Below, piece after piece: positions 46,709 through 55,092 of a stretch of 64,000 nucleotides of DNA. The notes under the pieces were generated by a model. It did not search any database, was not told the origin of the DNA, and worked only from the letters and a program-made list of their open reading frames with translations. This DNA comes from Nocardioides sp. LHD-245 (GTDB lineage Bacteria > Actinomycetota > Actinomycetes > Propionibacteriales > Nocardioidaceae), in contig NZ_JAVFWN010000015.1 of the NCBI RefSeq assembly GCF_030929495.1, positions 1-64,000 on the forward strand. The letters are read 5' to 3'. The position numbers were made by a program, and so were the translations under genes. Position 1 is the first letter of the stretch. Every line of letters starts with the position of its first letter.

Positions 46709-47314
46709 GTGACTATTTTAGAGGAGAGGTGGCGTCCCCGGATCGTCACCGACGGTCCCGCGGTCGACGAGGCGGCTGCCCACGATGCCGCCGTCGACCT
46801 GCTCACCGCACTCGGCCTCGACCTCACCGTCGAGCACCTCGCCGACACGCCCCGACGGATGGTGGACGCCCTGGTCGAGCTGACCTCGCCGCCGGAGTTC
46901 GAGCTGACGACCTTCCCCAATGACGACGAGTACGACGAGCTGGTCCTCGTCGAGGACATCCCCGTGCAGTCGCTGTGCGAGCACCACATGCTGCCGTTCG
47001 TCGGGGTGGCCCACGTCGGCTATCTCCCCGGCGCGCGCATCCTCGGCCTGTCGAAGTTCGCGCGGATGGTCGACCACCACGCCCGCCGCCCGCAGACCCA
47101 GGAGCGGCTGACGAAGCGGATCGCCGACCACCTGCGGCGCGAGCTCGCCCCCCGTGGCGTCGGCGTCGTCATCGACGCGCAGCACACCTGCATGAGCCTG
47201 CGCGGAGCCCGGGCGACCGGCTCGCGCACGCTGACCTCGGCCCTGTTCGGGCAGCTGCGTGACGACGCCCGCAGCCGCGCGGAGTTTCTCGACCTAACCC
47301 GGGGCCGGCGATGA
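46709..47314 (+). CDS. folE: GTP cyclohydrolase I
   Basis: A 201-residue FolE that makes 7,8-dihydroneopterin triphosphate from GTP. The zinc and active-site motifs are C-E-H-H-M-L-P-F (about 90-97) and H-T-C-M-S-L-R-G (about 156-163). It is not next to other fol genes; instead its stop overlaps a flavin reductase gene (ATGA). It could be a second, specialised copy feeding a pterin or deazapurine pathway rather than folate, which is inference. GTG 46709 follows a consensus promoter within eight bases. Confidence 0.9.
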   Translation: MTILEERWRPRIVTDGPAVDEAAAHDAAVDLLTALGLDLTVEHLADTPRRMVDALVELTSPPEFELTTFPNDDEYDELVLVEDIPVQSLCEHHMLPFVGVAHVGYLPGARILGLSKFARMVDHHARRPQTQERLTKRIADHLRRELAPRGVGVVIDAQHTCMSLRGARATGSRTLTSALFGQLRDDARSRAEFLDLTRGRR

Positions 47315-48516
47315 ACGTCGTCGTGGTCGGAGGAGGCCTGGCCGCTGCCAACGCCGTCACGGAGCTGCGGGCACAGGGGCACTCCGGCGACATCGTCGTC
47401 GTGGGCGAGGAGTCGCACCCGCCGTACGAGCGGCCGCCGCTGTCCAAGGGCATCCTGCTCGGCTCGGCCGAGCCGGACGCGGCGCTCGCGCACCCCCGGG
47501 CCTGGTACGACGAGCACCAGGTGGACCTGCGCACCGGGACCGTCGTGACCGGGATCGACCTCGACCGGCGGCGGGTGCGGCTGGGAGCGGAGGAGCTGCC
47601 CTACGACCGGCTGCTGCTCGCGACCGGTGCCACCCCGCGCCGGCTGCCGATGGCCGACGCGTCGGGCGCTCCGGTGCAGTACCTGCGCACCCTCGACGAC
47701 GCCCTCGCCCTGCGGGACCGGCTCAGTGAGGGCGCCCGGATCGCGATCATCGGCGCCGGCTGGATCGGGCTCGAGGTCACCTCGGCCGCCCGCCAGCGCG
47801 GGGCATCGGTCACCGTGCTCGAGGCGGCGCCGCTGCCACTCCAGCGGGTGCTCGGCGACGAGCTGGCCAGGGTCTTCGCCGATCTCCACCGCGAGCACGG
47901 CGTGGACCTGCGCCTCGGCGTCCGCGTCGCCGGCGTGGAGCGGGTCGACGACACGGCGGTCGTCCACGTCGAGGGCGGAGCGCCGGTGGTCGCCGACCTG
48001 CTGCTGGTCGCGATCGGTGTCACGCCGGTCGACGCACTCGCCGCGGGGGCCGGCTTGGCCGTCGACGACGGCATCCTGGTCGACGCCCGGCTACGTACCC
48101 CGGATCCCCACGTCCTCGCCGCCGGCGACGTCGCCCGCCACGCCCACCCCGCGCTCGGCACCCGGATCCGCGTCGAGCACTGGGACACGGCCATCCAGCA
48201 GGGCCGTCATGCGGCCCGGGTCATGCTCGGCGCCGACGAGCCCTACGCCCGGCTGCCGTACTTCTTCACCGACCAGTACGACCTCGGGATGGAGTACGTC
48301 GGCCACGTCGATGCGACCGCCGGGTACGACCGCCTCGTGGTCCGTGGCGATCTGGCCGCCCGGCAGGCGAGCGTGCTGTGGCTGAGCGACGACCGGGTGC
48401 TGGCCGGCATGCACCTCAACGACTGGGACGCGATCGACCCGCTGCGGGCCGTGGTCGGTGGGCCTGCCACGGATGCCGTCCGCGACCCGTCGGTGCCGCT
48501 CGTCGACCTCATGTAA
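47311..48516 (+). CDS. FAD-dependent NAD(P)H reductase (ferredoxin-reductase type)
   Basis: A 401-residue pyridine-nucleotide-disulfide-type flavoprotein. FAD loop V-V-V-G-G-G-L-A-A-A (about 4-13), NAD(P)H loop I-I-G-A-G-W-I-G-L-E (about 146-155) and the second FAD motif V-L-A-A-G-D-V-A (about 269-276) are intact, with a reductase C-terminal domain (about 320-400). Relatives feed electrons to ferredoxins of Rieske or P450 systems; no such partner is here. It is coupled to folE by ATGA. Its TAA stop lies within a 15-bp inverted-repeat arm shared with the facing deaminase gene. Confidence 0.88.
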   Translation: MNVVVVGGGLAAANAVTELRAQGHSGDIVVVGEESHPPYERPPLSKGILLGSAEPDAALAHPRAWYDEHQVDLRTGTVVTGIDLDRRRVRLGAEELPYDRLLLATGATPRRLPMADASGAPVQYLRTLDDALALRDRLSEGARIAIIGAGWIGLEVTSAARQRGASVTVLEAAPLPLQRVLGDELARVFADLHREHGVDLRLGVRVAGVERVDDTAVVHVEGGAPVVADLLLVAIGVTPVDALAAGAGLAVDDGILVDARLRTPDPHVLAAGDVARHAHPALGTRIRVEHWDTAIQQGRHAARVMLGADEPYARLPYFFTDQYDLGMEYVGHVDATAGYDRLVVRGDLAARQASVLWLSDDRVLAGMHLNDWDAIDPLRAVVGGPATDAVRDPSVPLVDLM

Positions 48517-48589
48517 CTAAGTGTTACGTCACGGAATTGTGACCAGTGGGGCCAGAGTGGTGGATAGCGGTGCTGTAACACTTAGTTAC
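48513..48589. repeat. Symmetrical 15-bp inverted repeat containing both stop codons
   Basis: GTAACTAAGTGTTAC (48513-48527) is repeated exactly in inverse at 48575-48589. Each arm is itself a palindrome (GTAAC-N5-GTTAC), and each contains the TAA stop of the gene that reads into it. The 47-base centre has no ORF. It could act as a bidirectional terminator or as a pair of protein-binding sites. Confidence 0.7.
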
Positions 48590-49071
48590 AAGATGCGGCC
48601 GTGGTGCCGCACGTGCAGGGCGCGGACCCGCTCGGCGTACTCCTCGACCGGGCCGTCCACGGGGATCCGCGGCGCGACCTCGGTGATCCGGAGCGCGGCG
48701 ACGGGGGACTCGGGCAGGCCGAGCTCGGCGTACCACGCGACGAGCTGGGGCGTCGACGTCGCGAAGACGATCCGGCCCAGGCCGGCCCAGGCGTGCGCGG
48801 CCGAGCACATCGCGCAGTGCTCGCCCGATGTGTACACGGTCAGCGCGGCCCGCTCGGCGGACGGCACGTTCGCCGCGGCCCACAGGGCGATCGCCAGCTC
48901 GGGATGCCGGGTGCCGTCGCCGGCGCTGACGTGGTTGTGGTCCTCCATCAGCACGGTGCCGTCGGCGGCCACGAGCACCGATCCGAACGGCTCGTCGCCG
49001 GCGGCGACGGCGGCCTCGGCGAGCTCGACGCACCGGTCCAAGTGGCGTCGGTCCTCGGCGGAGACAGACAT
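48586..49071 (-). CDS. Nucleoside deaminase (cytidine/guanine deaminase family)
   Basis: A 161-residue zinc deaminase. H-P-E-L-A (about 56-60) gives the zinc His and catalytic Glu, and S-G-E-H-C-A-M-C (about 81-88) the two zinc Cys, as H-x-E and C-x-x-C. The first motif is H-P-E rather than H-A-E or C-A-E, and E-H-C-A-M-C replaces the common P-C-x-M-C, features seen in guanine-deaminase-like members. It faces the folE-reductase pair; both act on purine-derived rings, so a link is possible. Confidence 0.85.
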   Translation of the reverse strand: MSVSAEDRRHLDRCVELAEAAVAAGDEPFGSVLVAADGTVLMEDHNHVSAGDGTRHPELAIALWAAANVPSAERAALTVYTSGEHCAMCSAAHAWAGLGRIVFATSTPQLVAWYAELGLPESPVAALRITEVAPRIPVDGPVEEYAERVRALHVRHHGRIL

Positions 49072-49084
49072 GGCGGGGCCCTCC

Positions 49085-49711
49085 TCAGGCTCGGATGATG
49101 CGGCGTTCGATCGCGGCGGCGACGGCGCCGGCCCGGGTGTCGACCCCGAGCTTGGTGTAGATGTGCGAGAGGTGCGACTTCACCGTCGCCTCGGAGACGA
49201 AGAGCTCGCGCGCCATCTCCTTGTTGCCGAGTCCGCGGGAGAGGAGCTCGAGCACCTCGACCTCACGCTCGGTGATGGTGACCGCACCGGGTGCCGTCCG
49301 GCGGACCAGGGTCGCGGCGACCGAGGGCGCGAGGACGGTCTCTCCGCGGGCGGTGGCACGGATCCCGGCGAACAGCTCGTCGGGCGGCGCGTCCTTGAGC
49401 AGGTAGCCGCGGGCACCGGCCTCCAGCGCGCGCAGGATGTCGGACTCGGTGTCGTACGTCGTCAGCACGAGTACCTCGGGCGGCTCGCCCAGGGCCCGCA
49501 GCGCCGCGGTCACCTCGGCACCCCCGGCCTCGCCGTCGCCCAGGCTCAGGTCCATCAGCACGACGTCCGGCCGGCCCGCGCGGACGACGGCGAGAGCGTG
49601 GTCGAGCCCGTCCGCCTCGCCGACCACGGTCAGGTCCTCCTGCCCCTCGACCAGGGCGCGCAGCCCGGCCCGGATCACCGGGTGGTCGTCGACCAGCACG
49701 ATCCGGATCAT
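49085..49711 (-). CDS. NarL/FixJ-type response regulator
   Basis: A 208-residue response regulator. The receiver (about 1-120) has the acidic pair Asp8/Asp9, phosphoacceptor Asp54 in V-L-M-D-L and Lys in L-L-K-D-A near residue 106. The LuxR output domain (about 142-205; I-T-E-R-E-V-E-V-L-E-L-L-S-R-G-L-G-N-K-E-M-A) binds DNA. Its start overlaps the kinase gene stop (ATGA), and an upstream extension is a shadow of the kinase gene. Confidence 0.92.
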   Translation of the reverse strand: MIRIVLVDDHPVIRAGLRALVEGQEDLTVVGEADGLDHALAVVRAGRPDVVLMDLSLGDGEAGGAEVTAALRALGEPPEVLVLTTYDTESDILRALEAGARGYLLKDAPPDELFAGIRATARGETVLAPSVAATLVRRTAPGAVTITEREVEVLELLSRGLGNKEMARELFVSEATVKSHLSHIYTKLGVDTRAGAVAAAIERRIIRA

Positions 49712-50964
49712 CGTGTCTCCTTCCCTTCCGCGCTCTCCCGCACCGGGAAGCGGACCGACACGGTCGTCCCCTCCCCGGGCGCACTCTCGACGTCGGCCCG
49801 GCCGCCGAGCGCCTCGGCCCGGTCGCGGATGCCGGCCAGCCCGCGTCCCCGGGTGCCGGACGGGCGCACCTGGTGCCCGACGTCGACCTGGTCGAAGCCG
49901 TGCCCGTCGTCGCGTACGTCGAGCACCACCTCGTCCACGTGATAGGTCAGGGTCAGCGCCACCCGGCCGGCCCCGGCGTGCTCGCGGACGTTGGCCAGCG
50001 CGCCACGGGCGGTGCGCACCAGGGCCGCCCCCACGTCGGCGGGTACGACGACGGGCTCGCCGTCGACGCGGACCTCGATCCGCATGCCGGGGGATGCCTG
50101 GGCGAGCTGGTCGGCTGCGCGCCGCAGGGCGGCGGGCAGCGCGGTGCCGGTGACGTCGCCGGCGAGGTCGGCGGGCGCGAGGTCGCGCACGACGCGGCGC
50201 ACCTCGTCGAGGCCGTCGCGTGCGGTGGCCGCGGCGGTGTGGACGTGCTCGCGGGCCGCGGTCGGCTGCGCGGACCAGGCCTGCTCGGCGGCCTGGAGCA
50301 GCAGGTTGATGCTGGACAGTCCCTGTCCCACCGAGTCGTGGATCTCCCGGGACAGGCGGGTCCGCTCGGCGAGGGCGCCGGTGCGGTGCTGCTCCTCGGC
50401 GAGCTCGGCCTGCGCCTCGACCAGCTGGTCGAGCAGGTCCTGCCGGGCCCGCGACTCGAGGTCGAGCGCGCGGTAGGCGAGCACGGTGACCAGGCCGACG
50501 CCGATCGGCCCGGCCACCTGGACCGGGTCGAAGCCGTCGGCCCACGAATTGTCGAGTCGCTGCCAGGCCGCGGTCAGCAGCACGGTCATCAGGACGACCG
50601 TGCCGACCGCCCACGGAAAGGGCAGCACCCGCAGCACCGCGAACGCCACCGGTACCGCGCACCACGCGAACGACGGCGCCGCCGTGGTCAGCGCGCCCCA
50701 CAGCACGACCATGCCGGTCACCCACACGGTCGGCCACCAGCTGCGGTCGGCCAGCAGGCCGCGGGTCGCGTAGGCGAGGCCGAGCACGAGCGCACCGGCC
50801 AGGACGGCGACCCCGGTGGCGTCGAGGGAGTGCCGGTCGACGTAACGCACCGCGCAGGTGACGAGCAGGACGACCAGGACGACGAGCAGCCACCGGTCGA
50901 GGCGGCTCGCCGGGGCGAGGATGCCGTGCTCGCCTGGACGGCGGGCGGGCTGGAGGACGGACAT
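49708..50964 (-). CDS. NarL/DesK-type sensor histidine kinase
   Basis: A 418-residue kinase with about five or six membrane helices (residues 25-170), HisKA_3 with His209 in S-R-E-I-H-D-S-V-G-Q-G-L, and an HATPase domain (about 300-410; D-D-G-H-G-F, G-R-G-L-A-G-I-R-D-R). There is little extracytoplasmic sequence, so it probably senses through the membrane. ATG 50964 lies nine bases after TACGCT. It shares a 111-bp divergent promoter region with the secreted beta-propeller gene, which holds GGCTA-N8-TAGCC (51012-51029), a possible response-regulator site. Confidence 0.9.
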   Translation of the reverse strand: MSVLQPARRPGEHGILAPASRLDRWLLVVLVVLLVTCAVRYVDRHSLDATGVAVLAGALVLGLAYATRGLLADRSWWPTVWVTGMVVLWGALTTAAPSFAWCAVPVAFAVLRVLPFPWAVGTVVLMTVLLTAAWQRLDNSWADGFDPVQVAGPIGVGLVTVLAYRALDLESRARQDLLDQLVEAQAELAEEQHRTGALAERTRLSREIHDSVGQGLSSINLLLQAAEQAWSAQPTAAREHVHTAAATARDGLDEVRRVVRDLAPADLAGDVTGTALPAALRRAADQLAQASPGMRIEVRVDGEPVVVPADVGAALVRTARGALANVREHAGAGRVALTLTYHVDEVVLDVRDDGHGFDQVDVGHQVRPSGTRGRGLAGIRDRAEALGGRADVESAPGEGTTVSVRFPVRESAEGKETR

Positions 50965-51011
50965 GGCGGGACCAGCGTAGGGAGCAGGGGCCACGACGGC
51001 ATCAACCGATT

Positions 51012-51029
51012 GGCTATCGGGCGGTAGCC
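51012..51029. promoter_or_regulatory. Inverted repeat between kinase and beta-propeller genes
   Basis: GGCTA and TAGCC flank 8 bases midway between the divergent starts. NarL-type regulators bind such short inverted repeats; the assignment is tentative. Confidence 0.35.
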
Positions 51030-51075
51030 GGCTGCCCGACGTGCGGGGCCCGGCCGCCACCGCAGAGTGGTGGAC

Positions 51076-52116
51076 ATGAAGCGCAACCACCTCATCACCA
51101 GCTCCCTGCTCGTCGCGACCGCCGCCACGGCGAGCCTCGCCGGACTCGCCGGTACGACGGCCGCGACCGCCGCGGACCGCGACCACGGTCGCGCCGCGAC
51201 CTACCTGCTCACCGGCGACCCGGTCGACGCGAGCAACCCGGCCGGCTCGAAGTTCGAGGGCATCGGCGCCGACGAGAAGCGCGGCCGCTTCTACGTCAGC
51301 GAGGTCACCGGCGGCGAGCTCCACCGCGGCAAGGTCGGCACCGCCCGGACCCAGGAGTGGCTCGCCGGCAACGGCACCGACGGCCGGTACACCGCCCGCG
51401 GCGTGACGGTCGACGCCAAGGGCCGCGTCTACGTCGCCGGCGGCCCCAACGGCATCAGCAACGGTGGCCCCAACGGCATCGACCCCGCGGGCACCGACAA
51501 CGCCTCGCGCCCGGACCTGTGGGTCTACGCCAAGTCGGGCGAGCTGCTCGCCGCCCTGCAGATCCCGGGCAAGCCAGTCTTCCTGAACGACGTCGCGATC
51601 GGCCCCGACGGCGCGGCGTACTTCACCAACTCCAAGGACGCGGAGATCTACCGGGTCGCGCAGGGCAAGAACGGCTGGAGCGTGCGGCTCTGGGCCGACG
51701 CCACCGCCAAGATCGCCGGCCAGCCCGGCTTCAACCTCGGCGGCATCGTCGTCAGCGCGGACGAGAAGGCGCTCGTCGTCGCACAGGGCAACACCGGCAG
51801 GCTCTGGCGCTTCGCGCTGGCGACCGGCAAGGTCCGCCAGGTCAGGACCGGCGGCGCGGACCTGACCGACGCCGACGGCCTGGTGCTGCAGGGCAACCGC
51901 CTCACCGTGGTCCGCAACTTCAAGAAGCAGATCGCGACCCTGCGTCTGTCCGCCGACGGTCGCAAGGCGAAGCTGATCCGCCAGCGCGCCTCCTCGCCCG
52001 ACCGCGTGCTCACCACCGCCAAGGCGATCCGTGGCCAGATCCTGTACGTCGACAGCAAGTTCGACGAGCAGATCGCCTCGGGTCCCTACGAGGTCATCGC
52101 GGACCCGACCCGATGA
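51076..52116 (+). CDS. Secreted SMP-30/NHL-type beta-propeller protein
   Basis: A 346-residue exported protein with a signal peptide (about 1-33, cleaved near A-T-A-A-D) and a six-bladed propeller pattern of the SMP-30/gluconolactonase type: F-E-G-I-G-A-D-E, R-G-V-T-V-D-A-K-G-R-V-Y-V-A-G-G, L-N-D-V-A-I-G-P-D-G-A-A-Y-F-T and N-L-G-G-I-V-V-S-A-D-E. Enzymatic activity is not certain, as the metal site is not clear. Its stop overlaps the ankyrin lipoprotein start (ATGA), so both proteins are made together and probably act outside the membrane. Confidence 0.82.
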   Translation: MKRNHLITSSLLVATAATASLAGLAGTTAATAADRDHGRAATYLLTGDPVDASNPAGSKFEGIGADEKRGRFYVSEVTGGELHRGKVGTARTQEWLAGNGTDGRYTARGVTVDAKGRVYVAGGPNGISNGGPNGIDPAGTDNASRPDLWVYAKSGELLAALQIPGKPVFLNDVAIGPDGAAYFTNSKDAEIYRVAQGKNGWSVRLWADATAKIAGQPGFNLGGIVVSADEKALVVAQGNTGRLWRFALATGKVRQVRTGGADLTDADGLVLQGNRLTVVRNFKKQIATLRLSADGRKAKLIRQRASSPDRVLTTAKAIRGQILYVDSKFDEQIASGPYEVIADPTR

Positions 52117-53411
52117 AGCGGCGGCTCGTCGTCCTCGGGACCACCGCCCTCCCGCTCGCGCTCGCCCTGGGCGCGTGCGGGGGCGGCGACCCGGCCGACC
52201 GGCCGGAGCCGTCCGCCGGCGTCGACCGGACGACGAGCCCCACGGCCGCCACCGACGCCGACGCTTCCCAGTCGGACGCCACGGCGTCGACCACGTCGGC
52301 GGTCCCCGCCGTCCCGCAGGCCGAGCTCGACCAGCGCCTGCGGGACGCCGCCTGGGCGAACGACGTGCAGGCCGCTCGCGGCCTGGTGAAACAGGGCGCC
52401 GACGTCAACGCCAAGGACGACACCGAGCAGTCGGCGTACCTGGTCGCGACGAGCGAGGGCTACCTCGACCTGCTCCGCCTGACCCTCCGCAACGGAGCGG
52501 AGGTCGACGACAAGGACAGCTGGAACGGCACCGGTCTGATCCGCGCCGCCGAGCGGGGCCACGGCCTGGTGGTGGGGGAGCTGCTGCGCGCCGGGATCGA
52601 CCGCGACCACGTCAACCGGATCGGCTACCAGGCCATCCACGAGGCCGTCTGGCTCGGCGAGGACACCCGCGCCTACGCCACGACGGTCCGGGCGCTCGCC
52701 GCCGGCGGTGCCCGGCTCGACCCGGTCTCGCCGTCGGCGGGACTGACGCCGCTGCAGATGGCCCGCGAGCGTGGCTTCGCCGGCCTGGAGAGGATCCTGA
52801 GGAACGTGACCACCGCCGACCGGCCCGCCGACGCGAACGCCGCCCTGCTCCGCGCGGCCCGCGCCGGGGACGCCGACGCCGTCGCCGTGGCGGTGCGCGC
52901 CGGAGCGGACATCGAGACCCGCGACGGCAACGAGCGCACCGCGCTGCTGCTCGCGGCCACCTACGACCAGGTCGCCGTCGCCGAGCTGCTCGTCGCCATG
53001 GGCGCCGACCCCGACGCGCTCGACGACCGCCACGACACCCCCTGGCTGGTCACCGGCGTGACCGGCAGCGTCGCGATGCTCGAGGCGCTGCTTCCCGCCG
53101 ACCCCGACTTGACCATCGAGAACAGGTACGGCGGCCTCTCGCCCATCCCGGCCGGCGAGCGCGGCCACGTCGGCTACATCCGCCGGGTGGTGCGGACCGG
53201 CGTCGACCTCGACCACGTCAACGACCTCGGCTGGACGTCCATGCTGGAGGCGATCATCCTCGGCAACGGCAGTGAGCCCTACCAGGAGATCGTCCGGATC
53301 CTGCTCGACGCCGGGGCCGACCCGGCGATTGCCGACCGCGAGGGCGTCACGCCGCTGCGTCATGCCGAGCAGCGCGGGTACGACGCGATCGCGGCGCTGC
53401 TGCGGAGCTGA
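52113..53411 (+). CDS. Ankyrin-repeat lipoprotein
   Basis: A 432-residue lipoprotein: signal peptide with lipobox L-G-A-C (Cys22), a Ser/Thr/Asp-rich linker (about 27-68), then about nine or ten ankyrin repeats (for example A-A-R-G-L-V-K-Q-G-A-D-V-N-A-K-D and A-V-A-E-L-L-V-A-M-G-A-D-P-D-A-L-D) to the end. It should be a protein-interaction scaffold on the outer face of the membrane. Overlap with the beta-propeller gene suggests the two are partners. Longer upstream frames are shadows of that gene. Confidence 0.87.
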   Translation: MKRRLVVLGTTALPLALALGACGGGDPADRPEPSAGVDRTTSPTAATDADASQSDATASTTSAVPAVPQAELDQRLRDAAWANDVQAARGLVKQGADVNAKDDTEQSAYLVATSEGYLDLLRLTLRNGAEVDDKDSWNGTGLIRAAERGHGLVVGELLRAGIDRDHVNRIGYQAIHEAVWLGEDTRAYATTVRALAAGGARLDPVSPSAGLTPLQMARERGFAGLERILRNVTTADRPADANAALLRAARAGDADAVAVAVRAGADIETRDGNERTALLLAATYDQVAVAELLVAMGADPDALDDRHDTPWLVTGVTGSVAMLEALLPADPDLTIENRYGGLSPIPAGERGHVGYIRRVVRTGVDLDHVNDLGWTSMLEAIILGNGSEPYQEIVRILLDAGADPAIADREGVTPLRHAEQRGYDAIAALLRS

Positions 53412-53464
53412 CCGCGCTCGCGCGGGTGCCCGGTGCGGGTGGGGACGGCGGCTACGGTTGCCGG

Positions 53465-53767
53465 GTGCCCTTCTCCTGCACCGGGCCCGTCATCGAGTGG
53501 CGGGGACCAGCGCCCTTCGTCTTCCTCGCCGTGCCGGACGAGGAGAGCGAGGACCTCAAGGAGGCGGCGCGCGGGCTGGAGTACTGGGGCCAGGTCGCCG
53601 TCGACGTCCGGATCGGCGGCACCGACTTCCGCACGGCGCTGTTCCCCAAGGACGGGCGCTACCTGGTGCCGCTGCGGATCGCCGTACGCCGGGCCGAGGG
53701 GATCGAGGTCGGCCAGGAGCTGACCGCCGTGCTGGAGCTCGCGTCCAGGGACGGGACGAGGAGCTGA
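53465..53767 (+). CDS. DUF1905 domain protein
   Basis: A 100-residue protein with the DUF1905 pattern (I-E-W-R-G-P-A-P-F-V-F-L-A-V-P near residues 9-23; Y-W-G-Q-V-A-V-D-V-R-I-G-G-T-D-F-R-T-A-L-F-P about 40-61). It forms a small beta barrel; function unknown. GTG 53465 is chosen because TACGGT lies six bases upstream (53453-53458) and homologous residues start there; the frame is open from 53426. One base separates its stop from the DUF4184 gene. Confidence 0.75.
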   Translation: MPFSCTGPVIEWRGPAPFVFLAVPDEESEDLKEAARGLEYWGQVAVDVRIGGTDFRTALFPKDGRYLVPLRIAVRRAEGIEVGQELTAVLELASRDGTRS

Positions 53768-53768
53768 C

Positions 53769-54521
53769 GTGCCCGTCACGCTCGCCCACCCCGCCGCCGT
53801 CCTCCCGCTGCGCGGCCTGGGCCTGCCGCTGTCGGCGATGGTCATCGGGTCGATGGTCCCGGACCTGCCGGTGCTCGCGCGGACCTGGTCGCTCTACGAC
53901 TTCACGCACAGCCCGCTGGGGATCGTGACCGTCGACCTCGCGGTCACGGTCGTGCTGCTGGCGTTCTGGGACCGGTGGGGCCGCGACGCGCTCGTCGACA
54001 CGACACCCGCCCTCGTCCGGGACCGACTCCCGGGCCGGGCCCGGATCGGCCGCCGTGCGTGGCTGCTCGTCCCGCTCGCCGCGATCGTCGGCTCGCTGAC
54101 CCACGTCGCCTGGGACGCCTTCACCCATCAGGGCCGCTGGGGCGTGCGACACGTGGCCTGGCTCCAGGAGACGCACGGGCCGCTCCCCGGCCAGCAGTGG
54201 GCCCAGTTCGGCTCGGGCGTCGCCGGCCTGCTCGTGGTCGGCTGGGCGATCGCCCGGTACGTCGCCCGCTCGCCCCGGCGCGCGCCGCGACCGCGCCGGC
54301 TGCCCGCCGCGACCCTCCCGGCCGGGTTCGGCGCCGCCACCGCCGTCTCCCTCACCGCCGGACTCCTCGGCCTCCGCGACGGCTGGCATGCCGCCGCCTT
54401 CGACGCGGCGGTCGCCGGCATCCTGGCGCTGGCAGGGCTGGTGCTGCTCGTCGCGCTGGCCTGGCACCTGTCCGGGGCGCCCACCGGGACCGAGGAGGTC
54501 AGCGGCCCGGTCGCTCCCTGA
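53769..54521 (+). CDS. DUF4184 family membrane protein
   Basis: A 250-residue integral membrane protein with the DUF4184 N-terminal pattern P-V-T-L-A-H-P-A-A-V-L-P and G-S-M-V-P-D-L-P (about 27-34), then S-L-T-H-V-A-W-D-A-F-T-H (about 109-120). The conserved His/Asp set looks like a membrane-embedded metal site, similar to YdjM-type hydrolases, but function is unknown. About six membrane helices. Start is GTG, one base after the DUF1905 stop. The 3' end overlaps the thioesterase gene by 23 bp. Confidence 0.82.
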   Translation: MPVTLAHPAAVLPLRGLGLPLSAMVIGSMVPDLPVLARTWSLYDFTHSPLGIVTVDLAVTVVLLAFWDRWGRDALVDTTPALVRDRLPGRARIGRRAWLLVPLAAIVGSLTHVAWDAFTHQGRWGVRHVAWLQETHGPLPGQQWAQFGSGVAGLLVVGWAIARYVARSPRRAPRPRRLPAATLPAGFGAATAVSLTAGLLGLRDGWHAAAFDAAVAGILALAGLVLLVALAWHLSGAPTGTEEVSGPVAP

Positions 54522-54972
54522 GCGTGACCGGCGGGCCGGCGTACGACGCGAGGGTGGCGCGCACCGCGTCGGAGACGGGCCATGCGGCGCCGGTCGCGGT
54601 GTCCCAGAACACGGTGGAGGTCTCGGCCACGATGGCCGGTGCGTGGTCGGGCGCGACCCGCAGCTCGAGGGAGACCGAGAACGAGGACCGTCCGATGTGG
54701 CTGACCCAGGTCCGCACCAGGAAGGGCTGGAAGGCCACGAAGCGCATCTCGGCGTGATAGTCGACCCGCTGCGCGCCGACCAGCTCGGTCACGCCGGACG
54801 GGAGGTCGCGGAGCAGGCCGCGACGCTCGTCGCCGGCGCTCAGCCGCGCGTGCCGGAAGAACAGCAGCCGGGCCTCGTCGAGCACGCGGAGCGCCTCGAC
54901 GCTGTCGACGTGGCCGCCGAGGTTGATGTCGCGCATCCGCGCCTGGATCTCGCAGTCGAAGACCTCACTCAC
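54499..54972 (-). CDS. Acyl-CoA thioesterase, 4HBT/hot-dog fold
   Basis: A 157-residue hot-dog protein similar to 4-hydroxybenzoyl-CoA thioesterases: M-R-D-I-N-L-G-G-H-V-D-S-V-E-A-L-R (about 13-29) holds the Asp and surrounding residues of the active-site loop, and R-V-D-Y-H-A-E-M-R is typical. It hydrolyses an acyl-CoA of unknown chain. GTG 54972 is chosen because GGGAGG lies nearby upstream; the frame continues to 55080 without a good start. Confidence 0.82.
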   Translation of the reverse strand: MSEVFDCEIQARMRDINLGGHVDSVEALRVLDEARLLFFRHARLSAGDERRGLLRDLPSGVTELVGAQRVDYHAEMRFVAFQPFLVRTWVSHIGRSSFSVSLELRVAPDHAPAIVAETSTVFWDTATGAAWPVSDAVRATLASYAGPPVTLRERPGR

Positions 54973-55023
54973 GGCCGCATCCTCCCAGCCGCGCCCGGAG
55001 GTGTCGCCGGAGCCTGGCAAATG

Positions 55024-55052
55024 CGCGTCAAGCCGCGTCAAGAACGCGTCAA
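55024..55052. promoter_or_regulatory. Three phased direct repeats, likely KdpE site
   Basis: CGCGTCAA occurs at 55024, 55034 and 55045, so the copies are 10 and 11 bp apart, one helical turn each. They lie 41 bp before kdpF. OmpR-type regulators such as KdpE bind direct repeats spaced in this way. Confidence 0.65.
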
Positions 55053-55092
55053 CACGGCGGATCCCCACGGTCGGGAGCACTTTGCTGGAGGC

